A stretch of DNA of 24,078 nt from DASXPG01 sp036493755 (GTDB lineage Bacteria; Gemmatimonadota; Gemmatimonadetes; Gemmatimonadales; JACORV01): NCBI GenBank assembly GCA_036493755.1, contig DASXPG010000005.1:1-24078 (forward strand). Reading direction: 5' to 3'. Position 1 is the stretch's first letter; the number at the start of each line of letters is the position of its first letter. The notes under the pieces were generated by a model that was not told the DNA's origin, made no database searches, and saw only the letters and a program-made list of their open reading frames with translations. Of this stretch, positions 1-7,735 are shown piece by piece. The translations under genes were made by a program, and so were the position numbers.

Positions 1-54
1 CCCACCGGCCCGGTGCGCCGGGCCGCCTTCCGCACCAGTAATGGCGAGGTTCAT

Positions 55-885
55 ATGACGACCGCAACGCGCACTCCTTCATCTACCGCAACAAGCACCG
101 GTACCGCAACAAGCACCGGCCGCATCGTCTGGCACGAGCTGATGACGACGAACCCCAAGGGTGCCGTCGATTTCTACACCAGGCTGCTCGGCTGGAACGT
201 GACGGATTTTCCCGGCGCCAGTACGCCATACCGCATGTGGACCAACAAGGGCAACACGCTCGGTGGCGTCATGGAGTTTCCCGCCGAGGCGAAGAAGAGC
301 GGAACCGTTCCCCACTGGCTGATGTACGTCGGCGTAAGCTCCGTGGACGACACTTTCCGGCAGGCCACCAGGCTGGGCGCCCAGATCCATGTGAAGCCGA
401 CCGACATTCCGACGGTGGGCCGCTTTGCGGTGCTCAAGGATCCGCAGGGCGCGGCCTTCGCGATCTTCCAACCCACCGATGGCGGCCAGGGCCCATCGGA
501 AGGCGGCGATGTCGGCACGTTCTCCTGGCATGAGCTGGTGACCACGGATTGGAAGGCTGCGGCTGTGTTCTACGAGAAGATTGCGGGCTGGGAGAAGCGC
601 GACGCGCACGACATGGGCGACATGGGGACCTACCAGCTCATCGGTCGGCCGGGGAGTCCCGCGCCGCTCGGCGGCATGATGAACAAGTCGAAGGAAGTGC
701 CGGCCGTCGGCTGGAACTGCTATATCCGCGTCCCCGATATCGACAGGGCGGCTGCTGATATTATCCGGCTCGGAGGGAAGCTGGTTCATCCGCCGGTCGA
801 AGTTCCCGGCGGTGACCGGATCGTGAAGGCGTTCGATCCCCAGGGCGGAGCATTCGCCCTTCACTGGGTGAAGGCGAAGAACTAG
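55..885 (+). CDS. Two-domain VOC (glyoxalase/bleomycin-resistance fold) protein
   Basis: A 276-aa protein made of two tandem vicinal-oxygen-chelate units. Each opens with the same signature (WHELMTTNPKGAVDFY and WHELVTTDWKAAAVFY) and closes with a DPQGAAFAIF or DPQGGAFALHW strand, typical of the COG3324-type 'predicted enzyme related to lactoylglutathione lyase'. The family is cytosolic and usually metal-binding; the substrate cannot be read from sequence. The start at ATG 55 is preferred because GAGG lies at 46-49 with 5-nt spacing; an upstream in-frame GTG at 13 would add 14 residues. The N-terminal tail before domain 1 is low-complexity Thr/Ser/Ala and contains an 18-nt tandem duplication. 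The gene converges on the CstA gene and their stop codons overlap. Fold confidence is high, function unknown. Confidence 0.9.
   Translation: MTTATRTPSSTATSTGTATSTGRIVWHELMTTNPKGAVDFYTRLLGWNVTDFPGASTPYRMWTNKGNTLGGVMEFPAEAKKSGTVPHWLMYVGVSSVDDTFRQATRLGAQIHVKPTDIPTVGRFAVLKDPQGAAFAIFQPTDGGQGPSEGGDVGTFSWHELVTTDWKAAAVFYEKIAGWEKRDAHDMGDMGTYQLIGRPGSPAPLGGMMNKSKEVPAVGWNCYIRVPDIDRAAADIIRLGGKLVHPPVEVPGGDRIVKAFDPQGGAFALHWVKAKN
85..120 (+). repeat. 18-nt tandem duplication, in frame
   Basis: Two adjacent 18-nt copies (85-102 and 103-120) differ only at the last base. In frame they encode TATSTG twice in the disordered N-terminal tail of the VOC protein. This looks like a slippage product in a linker, with no visible function. 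Confidence 0.85.
882..885. other. Shared CTAG: overlapping convergent stop codons
   Basis: The palindrome CTAG supplies TAG to the VOC gene (883-885, plus strand) and TAG to the CstA gene (884-882, minus strand). There is no room for an intergenic terminator between these convergent genes. Confidence 0.95.
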
Positions 886-2954
886 TCTCCCGCGGCCAGC
901 GCGGTCTCCACGAAGGGCGTCTCGTTCACGCGGGGCGCCTTTCGTTTTGAGATCACCAGCCACCACTCGCGCGCGCTCGCCAGGATCACGATCACCACGA
1001 CGGCCATGAAGAACAGCGTCAGGCCGGCGTCGACGTTGTTATTGAAGATCCGCTGCGCCGCCTGGGGCGCGCCGGCGTCGCGCAGCGCCCGCGCCTGCGC
1101 GAAGAAGCCGAGCTTGGGGTCGGCGGCGAAGACCTTCTGCCACCCCGCGGTGAGGGTGACCACCACGAGAAAGGCGAGCGGTCCCGTGGTGGCCCAGGCG
1201 TAGCGCGCTTTCCCCATCTTGATGATGATCGTGGTCACGACGCAGAGGGCGACGGCCGCCAGCAGCTGGTTGGCGATCCCGAAGAGGGGCCAGAGGGAGT
1301 TGATGCCGCCTAACGGGTCGATGACGCCCTGGTAGAGGAAGTAGCCCCACCCCGCCACGATCGCCGTGCTCGCCGCCCAGATCCCCGGCGCCCAGCTCAC
1401 GTCGCCCATCGGTTTCCAGATATTGCCGACCAGGTCCTGGAGCATGAAGCGCCCGACCCGCGTGCCGGCGTCGATGGTGGTGAGGATGAAGAGCGCCTCG
1501 AACATCAGCGCGAAGTGATACCAGAGCGCGAGCCCCGCACCGCTGAAGACGCCGTGCAGGATGTTCGCCATCCCCACCGCCAGGCTCGGCGCGCCGCCCA
1601 CCCGGGAGAGGAGCGACGATTCGCCGACCTGCCGCGCCCACCCTTCGAGCACCTGCGGCGTCACGGTGAAGCCCCACTGGCTCACCACTTCCGCGGCACT
1701 CGCCGGGGTGGTGCCGAGCACCGCGGGAGGCGCGTTCATCGCGAAGTAGACACCGGGGTCCATCGTCGCGGCGGCGATCATCGCCATGAGGCCGACGAAG
1801 CTCTCGGTCAGCATTCCACCGTAGCCGATGAGCCGGGCGTGCGATTCGCGGGTCAGCATCTTGGGCGTCGTGCCGCTGGCGACCAGCGCGTGGAAGCCCG
1901 AGATCGCGCCGCAGGCGATGGTGATGAACGCGAAGGGAAAGAGTTTTCCCGCGAACACCGGCCCGCTGCCGTCGACGAATCGCGTCACCGCCGGCAGCCG
2001 CAGCGGCGGCAGCAGGATCAGGATCGCGACCGCGAGGATGATCACCGTGCCGACCTTGAGGAAGGTCGACAGGTAGTCGCGCGGCGAGAGCAGCAGCCAG
2101 ACGGGAAGCACCGACGCCGAAAAACCGTAGACGATGAGCGCCCAGGCGAGCGCGGTGCCGGTCCAGGTGAACATCGGCCCGAAGACGGGGTGGTGATTGA
2201 CCCAGCCGCCGGCGACCAGCGCCACCAGCAACAGCGTCACGCCGGCGACCGTCGCCTCGGTGATCCGGCCGGGACGCCGGCCGCGCATCCACAGGCCCAT
2301 CACCATGGCGATCGGTATGGTGCAGACGATGGTGAACAATCCCCAGGGGCTGGCTTTCAGCGCGTTCACCACGATGAGGCCGAGGACCGCGAGGAGGATC
2401 ACCATGATCGCCAGGATCGCGACCGATGCCGAGATCCCGGCCACCTTGTTCACTTCCTCCGTGGCCATCTGGCCTAACGATTTTCCGTCGCGGCGCAGCG
2501 AGCAGCAGAGAATGGTGAAGTCCTGGACCGCGCCCCCCAGCACCACGCCGAAAATCAGCCACAGCGTTCCGGGGAGATAACCGAACTGCGCCGCCAGGAT
2601 CGGGCCGACCAGCGGCCCCGCGCCGGCGATGGCGGCGAAGTGGTGGCCGTAGAGCACCCACTTGCTGGTGGGCACGAAGTCGCGCCCGTTGTTCAACCGT
2701 TCGGCCGGGGTGGCCCGGTGATCGTCGAGGGCGAAGACCTTGAGGGCGATGAATCGCGAATAGAACCGGTAGCCAATGGAGTAGGAGCAGACGCCGGCCA
2801 CGACGATCCAGGCGGCATTGACCGACTCGCCGCGCGAAAGGGCGAGCACCGCGAAGGCGGCCGCGCCCAGCAGTCCCACGAGCCCCCAACCGATGACCCG
2901 CATCCCGCGCCCTGCGCCAACCGCAGCGTTGTCTTGCATGTTGGCCGCTAGCAT
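882..2954 (-). CDS. CstA-family carbon-starvation transporter
   Basis: About 690 aa, strongly hydrophobic throughout, with many membrane segments. The N-terminal half carries the CstA signature: GYRFYSRFIALKVFALDD, then RATPAERLNNGRDFVPTSKW, HHFAAIAGAGPLVGPILAAQ and LGGAVQDF. The C-terminal part keeps hydrophobic helices around INSLWPLFGIANQLLAAVAL. Family members are inner-membrane transporters for peptides or pyruvate induced by carbon limitation (E. coli CstA, BtsT); which substrate applies here is not visible. Two starts are possible, ATG 2954 and ATG 2939 (685 aa). A weak promoter whose -10 covers 2954 would favour 2939. The gene is divergent from the short-chain dehydrogenase and carries two copies of the GCCTAACG octamer. 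Confidence 0.93.
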   Translation of the reverse strand: MLAANMQDNAAVGAGRGMRVIGWGLVGLLGAAAFAVLALSRGESVNAAWIVVAGVCSYSIGYRFYSRFIALKVFALDDHRATPAERLNNGRDFVPTSKWVLYGHHFAAIAGAGPLVGPILAAQFGYLPGTLWLIFGVVLGGAVQDFTILCCSLRRDGKSLGQMATEEVNKVAGISASVAILAIMVILLAVLGLIVVNALKASPWGLFTIVCTIPIAMVMGLWMRGRRPGRITEATVAGVTLLLVALVAGGWVNHHPVFGPMFTWTGTALAWALIVYGFSASVLPVWLLLSPRDYLSTFLKVGTVIILAVAILILLPPLRLPAVTRFVDGSGPVFAGKLFPFAFITIACGAISGFHALVASGTTPKMLTRESHARLIGYGGMLTESFVGLMAMIAAATMDPGVYFAMNAPPAVLGTTPASAAEVVSQWGFTVTPQVLEGWARQVGESSLLSRVGGAPSLAVGMANILHGVFSGAGLALWYHFALMFEALFILTTIDAGTRVGRFMLQDLVGNIWKPMGDVSWAPGIWAASTAIVAGWGYFLYQGVIDPLGGINSLWPLFGIANQLLAAVALCVVTTIIIKMGKARYAWATTGPLAFLVVVTLTAGWQKVFAADPKLGFFAQARALRDAGAPQAAQRIFNNNVDAGLTLFFMAVVVIVILASAREWWLVISKRKAPRVNETPFVETALAAGD

Positions 2955-2979
2955 ACGGTTAAATGCCCCGCGCGGTCAA
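2950..2979 (-). promoter_or_regulatory. Possible sigma70-like promoter of the CstA gene
   Basis: On the minus strand, TTGACC (2979-2974) is followed after 18 nt by TATGCT (2955-2950). If used, transcription would begin near 2942, just before ATG 2939, giving an almost leaderless mRNA and excluding ATG 2954 as the start. Two short hexamer matches in an intergenic gap are weak evidence. Confidence 0.35.
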
Positions 2980-3027
2980 TGGATCGGCTTGCGGCTCCCT
3001 TCCGGGCGGGGTAGGTTCGCGATCTAC

Positions 3028-3879
3028 ATGGTCCCTGGCCGCGAGAAGCCCGACGCCGTTACGGCGCTGCTCGAAGAAGTCACGCACCGCGAGCAGCCGC
3101 AGCTGGCGATGTCCAAGAGCGATCTGCATGGCCGCTGCGCCATCGTCACCGGCGCGGCGACCGGCATCGGTCGCGCGACGGCGCTGGAGCTGGCGCGCCG
3201 CGGCTGCGCGGTGGCATTCAACTACGTCGAGCTGCCGGGCCGCGACGTCGCGGTCCAGGCCGCGATGACCGAAGCGGTGCTGAAGAGCCTGAACGTCCCG
3301 GTCTACTGCGATCGCTGCGACGTTCGCTCATTTGCCGACGTCGAGAAGTTCGTGAGGGCCGCGAAGGAAGCGATCGGCGGCGTGCATATCCTGGTCAACA
3401 ACGCGGGTATCTCGCGCGACGCGGCGCTCTGGAAGACCGACGACAGCGCCTGGCGCGACGTCGTGGACACCAACCTCACCGGCGCCTTCAACATGATCAA
3501 GTCAGTGGCGCCGACCTTCCGCGGGCAGCACTACGGCAAGATCGTGAACGTCTCGTCGATCATGGCGGTGAAGCCGGGATTCGGCGTCGCCAATTACGCG
3601 GCCTCGAAGGCGGGACTCATCGGCCTGACCCACGCGGCAGCGGTCGAGCTGGGGCCGGCCAACGTGAATGTGAATGCCGTTGCGCCGGGTTTCGTGAAGA
3701 CCGAACTCACCGGCCACCTCTTCGACGAGCTCTCGGCGCGCGCCCGCGCGCAGACCACGCTGGGGCGCGTCGCCGAGCCGGATGATGTCGCCCAGATCAT
3801 CGTATTCCTCTGTACCGATGCGTCGCGCCACATCACCGGCGAGGTGATTCGCGTAGACGGAGGACAGGCGCTCAGTTAG
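3028..3879 (+). CDS. Short-chain dehydrogenase/reductase, FabG-like
   Basis: A classical SDR. The Rossmann glycine motif TGAATGIG, NNAG, the catalytic Ser in VNVSSIMA, YAASK (Tyr and Lys) and the C-terminal ITGEVIRVDGG tail are all present, as in 3-oxoacyl-ACP reductases. It is a cytosolic NAD(P)H-dependent oxidoreductase; the exact substrate is not determined. The core begins at ATG 3109 (256 aa), but the 27 codons from ATG 3028 have almost only G or C at third positions, like the rest of the gene. The 3028 start (283 aa) is therefore chosen, though no strong ribosome-binding site supports either. The gene is divergent from the CstA gene and is followed by a putative lipoprotein gene after 38 nt. 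Confidence 0.88.
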   Translation: MVPGREKPDAVTALLEEVTHREQPQLAMSKSDLHGRCAIVTGAATGIGRATALELARRGCAVAFNYVELPGRDVAVQAAMTEAVLKSLNVPVYCDRCDVRSFADVEKFVRAAKEAIGGVHILVNNAGISRDAALWKTDDSAWRDVVDTNLTGAFNMIKSVAPTFRGQHYGKIVNVSSIMAVKPGFGVANYAASKAGLIGLTHAAAVELGPANVNVNAVAPGFVKTELTGHLFDELSARARAQTTLGRVAEPDDVAQIIVFLCTDASRHITGEVIRVDGGQALS

Positions 3880-3917
3880 TTTCCGCCGCCTCGACCGGAC
3901 CCTCACCCTCAGGGCTA

Positions 3918-4571
3918 ATGTCGCGTTACTGTCGTGATGTTGTAATAATGATGGCTGTAGTATCGGCGGCGGCTTGCGGGCATCATACCCGCTCAGTCAC
4001 TCCTTCCGATCCCTTTGTCCAGGTTGCAGTTAGCCAGATCCCCGTGGCCTCATTGGCGGGGACCAATGTGCTGCTGCTAACCACCGGCGGCGTGGTTGCG
4101 GGCGATGCGACCCAACCGTTGCCGGACCTCGATGCGCGGCGCAGCGAGCTGCTGGCCGAGGCCAACGCGGCCATCGATACCGCGGTTCGTCGCGATGGCC
4201 GCGAGGTGACCTGGATCGGCGTCGAGGAGCAGCGCCGTGCGGCTCGGCGGAACCCGACGCTGTCGCTCGAGCCCGACCATTTCGCGACCGAATATCTCTT
4301 CGACCCCAAGGTAGACCGGATCCCCGATCCGCTCTGGGGACAGCTGCGCACCCTGGCGGCGGTGACCAGCGCGCGGTACGTGGTCGCGCCGGCGGCGGTC
4401 AAGATTTTCGGCACCACGGGATCGCTGACCGCCGCGTACATCGTGGTTCTGGCCGACGCCCGTTCCGGCAGTGTCCTGGCGCGGCTCCGCGCCCAGGGTC
4501 ACGCCGCGCCGACCGCCGAGGCGGCCTTGGCGCTCGCCGCCGGCACGCTCATCGCCACTCCTCTTCACTGA
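3918..4571 (+). CDS. Putative lipoprotein of unknown function
   Basis: A 217-aa protein not recognised as a named family. The N-terminus has a short hydrophobic stretch ending in SAAAC (Cys 20), a marginal lipobox, so export and lipidation are plausible. The rest alternates beta-like segments (NVLLLTTGGVV, ARYVVAPAAVKIFG, TAAYIVVLADARSG) with an acidic/basic helix near residues 65-110. The strands around 'YVVAPAAVKIF' and 'YIVVLADARSG' resemble the alternating pattern of periplasmic domains that sense or assemble at the envelope, but no function can be assigned. AGGG at 3911-3914 precedes the start; ATG 3948 or 3951 are alternatives that would shorten the signal. It lies between the SDR gene and the isocitrate dehydrogenase gene, 12 nt upstream of the latter. 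Confidence 0.72.
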   Translation: MSRYCRDVVIMMAVVSAAACGHHTRSVTPSDPFVQVAVSQIPVASLAGTNVLLLTTGGVVAGDATQPLPDLDARRSELLAEANAAIDTAVRRDGREVTWIGVEEQRRAARRNPTLSLEPDHFATEYLFDPKVDRIPDPLWGQLRTLAAVTSARYVVAPAAVKIFGTTGSLTAAYIVVLADARSGSVLARLRAQGHAAPTAEAALALAAGTLIATPLH

Positions 4572-4583
4572 CCGACGGAATCC

Positions 4584-5624
4584 ATGCGCAATAGCGCGCA
4601 GATCTACAGCATCACCTTGCTCGCCGGCGACGGCATCGGCCCCGAAATCACCGAGGCGACGCTCGCGGTGCTCGAGGCCACGGGCCTCGAGTTCGCCTGG
4701 GACCGCCAGGCCGCCGGGGCCGCCGCGGCGGGCATCGAACGGCGCGGCGATCCGCTTCCCAACCCGTCGGTCGAGTCGATCCGGGCCACCAAGTGCGCGC
4801 TGAAGGGTCCGTTGGAAACGCCCATCGGCGGCGGCTACCGCTCGGTGAACGTGGCGCTGCGCCAGGAATTCGGGCTCTACGCCAACCTGCGGCCGGTGCG
4901 CACGATCCTGCCGTTCCGCGGCTACGATCACATCGACCTGGTGATGGTGCGGGAGAACACCCAGGGGCTCTATGCCGGCGTCGAGCACTTCGTGCAGATC
5001 GGCGATGATCCCAGGGCCGTGGCTGAAAGCACCGCCATCACCACCCGGGAAGGATGCGAGCGGATCTGCCGTTTCGCCTTCGAGTACGCGGTGCACAATG
5101 CGCGGCGCAAGGTCACGCTGGTGCACAAGGCCAACATCCTCAAGATGGTCAGCGGGCTCTTTCTCGAAGAGGGCCGCCGCGTCGCGAAGGAGTTCGACGG
5201 CCGCATCGAATGCGACGAGAAGATCATCGACAACGCCGCCATGCAGCTGGTGATGAGGCCGGAGCAGTTCGACGTCATCGTGACGACCAACATGTTCGGC
5301 GACATCCTTTCCGATCAGATGGCCGGACTCATCGGCGGCCTCGGCCTCGCGCCGAGCGCCAACATCGGGCCCTCGGCGGCGATTTTCGAGGCGGTGCACG
5401 GTACCGCGCCCGACATCGCCGGCCAGGGGAAGGCCAATCCCGCCGCCCTCATGCTCTCGGCGTCGATGATGCTCGAGCACCTCGGCGAAATGGATGCCGG
5501 ACGCCGCGTTCGCGAGGCGGTGGTGGACACGATCCGTATTGATGAGATCCGCACCGGCGACCTGGGCGGCAAGGCGAGCACGATGGAATTCGCGCAGGCC
5601 GTGGCGAAGCGGGTGAGTTCGTGA
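4584..5624 (+). CDS. NAD-type isocitrate/isopropylmalate dehydrogenase family; likely isocitrate dehydrogenase
   Basis: A 346-aa beta-decarboxylating dehydrogenase. Visible motifs are LLAGDGIGPEI at the start, KGPLETPIGGGYRSVNVALR followed by FGLYANLRP (substrate-binding Ser, Asn and Arg residues), the ENTQGLYAGVEH loop, the Lys in VHKANILK, DVIVTTNMFGDILSD with metal-binding Asp residues, and the cofactor loop EAVHGTAPDIAGQGKANP. Length and the YANLRPV segment fit NAD-dependent isocitrate dehydrogenases of the mitochondrial IDH3-like type better than LeuB, though homoisocitrate or isopropylmalate activity cannot be excluded. It converts isocitrate to 2-oxoglutarate in the TCA cycle. It leads a tightly packed plus-strand run, its stop overlapping the next gene as GTGA. 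Confidence 0.9.
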   Translation: MRNSAQIYSITLLAGDGIGPEITEATLAVLEATGLEFAWDRQAAGAAAAGIERRGDPLPNPSVESIRATKCALKGPLETPIGGGYRSVNVALRQEFGLYANLRPVRTILPFRGYDHIDLVMVRENTQGLYAGVEHFVQIGDDPRAVAESTAITTREGCERICRFAFEYAVHNARRKVTLVHKANILKMVSGLFLEEGRRVAKEFDGRIECDEKIIDNAAMQLVMRPEQFDVIVTTNMFGDILSDQMAGLIGGLGLAPSANIGPSAAIFEAVHGTAPDIAGQGKANPAALMLSASMMLEHLGEMDAGRRVREAVVDTIRIDEIRTGDLGGKASTMEFAQAVAKRVSS

Positions 5625-7033
5625 AAAGTGGGAATGGGGAACGAAGAACGGGGAACGTCGTGCGCGGCGCGTTGGCGCTGGTTCTGGCGTTCCCGCTTTC
5701 CCACGTTCCAACGTTCCCCCGGCTTTCGGCCCAGGAAACCAGCCTCACCATCTACGCCGACGGCCGGGTCCTGGTCCGGCGGACCCTGCCCATCAGCGTG
5801 TCGCGCGGGGCCTCGACGATCAGCGTTGACCTGGGCGTGCGCGACCTCGACGGGAGCAGCCTCCTGTCGCTCGACACCGGGGTGCGGGTCAGCGGCGTCC
5901 ACATCTCCACCGCCAGCGGGCTCGACGGATCGCTGCGGCGCTCGTTAGGCACCGACCTCTTGTTCCGGGTCGGCTCCGACACCGCGCCCAGGTACGTGCG
6001 GGGGCGGGTGCTCTCGGTCAACCCGCCGGCGGTGCGGATCGACGGCGGCGTCATGTACGGCTGGCCTGGTACGCCGGTCTTCCCCGACTCGATGGTCCAG
6101 CTGCTGCCGCGCTTCGAGCTGACGCTCGACGCCGCACGGCCGGCGAACGCGCTGCACCTCCTCTTCATGAGCTCGGGACTCGGATGGCACGCCACGTACG
6201 CGGTGATGTTGCCGCGGGGCGGCGAAGGGCGCGCCGATATCAGCGGCAACGCGCAGATGTCCAACAACGGCATCGTGTCCATAACGGGCGCGCAGGTGCA
6301 GCTCGTCGCGGGCGACGTCCGGGCGGCGCCGCGTCCGGCGTTCATGGCGGGGCGCGCACAAGTGTCTGCGATGGTCGCGCAGGGCGACGCTCAGTATGGA
6401 ATGATCGAAGAGGGTGTTGGCGGTGTGCACATCTACAGCCTGCCAGGCACAGTGGACTTCGCCCCTGGTGAATCGCAGGTGGTAGCGCTCTTTCCGGCCA
6501 CATCGGCCGGCGTGACCATGGAGTTGGCACTCCAGAACTCCGGATACGGTTACAACTCGCAGTGGCCCGACACCCAGCGCGATCTCCACCCCAGCATCAG
6601 CTACCGGATCCACCGGCCGGCCTCATCCGATTTCGGCAGGATCGTGGTGCCGGGCGGCACCATGAGGGTCTTCGAGCCCGATTCCGCCGGGCGGCCGCAG
6701 CTGCTTGGCGAGGTCGTGATTCCGCACACGCCGGCGGGCCGGGACATTCTCGCGACCACGGGAACGTCGTTCGACGTCACTGCTCAGCGCACCCAGACCG
6801 ACTACAAACCGGTCGCGCAGCGCCAGAGCGAGAGCGCCTATCGCGTTGATTTCCAGAACGCCTCGGCGCGCGCGATGACGGTGCTGGTGACCGACGTCTG
6901 CAATGGGCACTGCGAGGTGCTCGAGAGCAGCGTCCCGGCGGAGCAGGGGCCGGCGACCATGGTGGGATTCAAGGTCACGGTGCCGGCCAACGGCTCGGCC
7001 ATGCTGACCTATCGCGTGCGAGCGCGCTGGTAA
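5621..7033 (+). CDS. DUF4139-like secreted protein
   Basis: About 470 aa with an N-terminal hydrophobic segment (ALALVLAF) ending in LSAQ, so exported. The C-terminal half contains DUF4139 hallmarks: FGRIVVPGGTMRVFEPDS, LLGEVVIPHTPAGRDI, FDVTAQRTQTDYK and a final Ig-like strand set. The N-terminal half is beta-rich (TSLTIYADGRVLVRRTLPIS). The family's biochemical role is not established; it is often a cell-surface protein. GTG 5621 overlaps the upstream stop (GTGA). GTG 5660 is a credible alternative because GGGGA (5650-5654) sits 5 nt before it and it gives a more ordinary signal peptide. The 5' end is built from short periodic repeats that form an inverted pair (5631-5718). The next gene begins immediately after its stop. 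Confidence 0.82.
   Translation: MKSGNGERRTGNVVRGALALVLAFPLSHVPTFPRLSAQETSLTIYADGRVLVRRTLPISVSRGASTISVDLGVRDLDGSSLLSLDTGVRVSGVHISTASGLDGSLRRSLGTDLLFRVGSDTAPRYVRGRVLSVNPPAVRIDGGVMYGWPGTPVFPDSMVQLLPRFELTLDAARPANALHLLFMSSGLGWHATYAVMLPRGGEGRADISGNAQMSNNGIVSITGAQVQLVAGDVRAAPRPAFMAGRAQVSAMVAQGDAQYGMIEEGVGGVHIYSLPGTVDFAPGESQVVALFPATSAGVTMELALQNSGYGYNSQWPDTQRDLHPSISYRIHRPASSDFGRIVVPGGTMRVFEPDSAGRPQLLGEVVIPHTPAGRDILATTGTSFDVTAQRTQTDYKPVAQRQSESAYRVDFQNASARAMTVLVTDVCNGHCEVLESSVPAEQGPATMVGFKVTVPANGSAMLTYRVRARW
5631..5718 (+). repeat. Inverted pair of 7-8-nt periodic repeats over a signal peptide
   Basis: The left arm is four 7-nt units (GGAATGG, GGAACGA, AGAACGG, GGAACGT; 5631-5658). The right arm is four 8-nt units (GCGTTCCC, GCTTTCCC, ACGTTCCA, ACGTTCCC; 5687-5718). 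The arms are partly complementary (GGGGAACGT 5650-5658 against ACGTTCCCC 5711-5719), with a 28-nt spacer. The element covers the start region and signal peptide of the DUF4139-like gene and supplies a possible Shine-Dalgarno, GGGGA. Confidence 0.75.
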
Positions 7034-7735
7034 GTGAGGAGTCTCGCCACCGGCAACTCGGCCTTCTCGACGTTTGTCCAGATGGCGCCGAGGCTGGTGT
7101 CGGTGTTACGAAGGATGCGGCCGACGTGGCACCTGGCCGCGCTCGCCGAGGTGGACGCGGCCTTCCTCGCGAAGCAGGGCATCCGCGGCATCATCTGGGA
7201 TGTGGATGGCACGCTGACCGGCGATCGCCGGCGGTCGCTCGATGACGGCAACGCGGCAGCCTTCAGGGCGCTGCTGGCGATGCCCGGACTGGCCCACGTG
7301 GTACTGTCGAACGCCGGGGAAGAGCGGTACGCCGAGCTGAGCGGCATGTTTCCAGGGATGCCGATCCTGCGCGCTTATACCGAGGGCAACGGGGTACTCT
7401 ATCGGCGGCGGCAGGGCGCCGATGACAGCTGGACCGCAGCCGAGCTGGAAAAGCACCTCGCCGATGGTGCGAGGGTGATCCGCAAGCCGAGCCGGGTGCT
7501 CGTGGATTACGCGATCCGGGAGCTCGGGATTCCGCAGGGCGCGGCGGTGATGATCGGCGACCAGTATCTGACCGATGTCGCCGGCGCCAATCTCGGCGGA
7601 GTGCGATCGATCAAGTTGCCGACGCTGGCCCGCGAGACCTTTCGCACGTCGGTGCGCTTCACCCAGCGGCTGGAGCTGGTGCTGTACGCGCTGCTCTACG
7701 GCGCCGCAAAGACACGAGGTCGTGGACGGGAATGA
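7034..7735 (+). CDS. HAD-superfamily phosphatase, YqeG/PGP-phosphatase-like
   Basis: A 233-aa protein with HAD motif I as WDVDGTLT (Asp 56 and 58), motif II VVLSNAG, a Lys in the RKPSRVLV segment, and motif III/IV as MIGDQYLTDVAGANLGG. The order 'KP...GDQ-TDV-GAN--G' is characteristic of the YqeG/Gep4 group, whose studied members dephosphorylate phosphatidylglycerophosphate; a lipid substrate is an inference. A basic, hydrophobic N-terminus of about 45 residues precedes the HAD core. The start at GTG 7034 directly abuts the preceding stop; ATG 7082 is an alternative. The stop overlaps the next gene as ATGA, indicating translational coupling. Confidence 0.85.
   Translation: MRSLATGNSAFSTFVQMAPRLVSVLRRMRPTWHLAALAEVDAAFLAKQGIRGIIWDVDGTLTGDRRRSLDDGNAAAFRALLAMPGLAHVVLSNAGEERYAELSGMFPGMPILRAYTEGNGVLYRRRQGADDSWTAAELEKHLADGARVIRKPSRVLVDYAIRELGIPQGAAVMIGDQYLTDVAGANLGGVRSIKLPTLARETFRTSVRFTQRLELVLYALLYGAAKTRGRGRE

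Noticed and set aside
1039..2889. 616-codon open frame on the minus strand in another frame of the CstA gene
   Set aside because: Arg/Gly/Ala-dominated translation without motifs; the CstA frame is unambiguous.
4077..5711. 544-codon open frame on the minus strand opposite the lipoprotein and isocitrate dehydrogenase genes
   Set aside because: It is antisense to genes with clear family motifs and encodes an Arg/His/Gly-rich composition typical of reverse-frame reading in GC-rich DNA.
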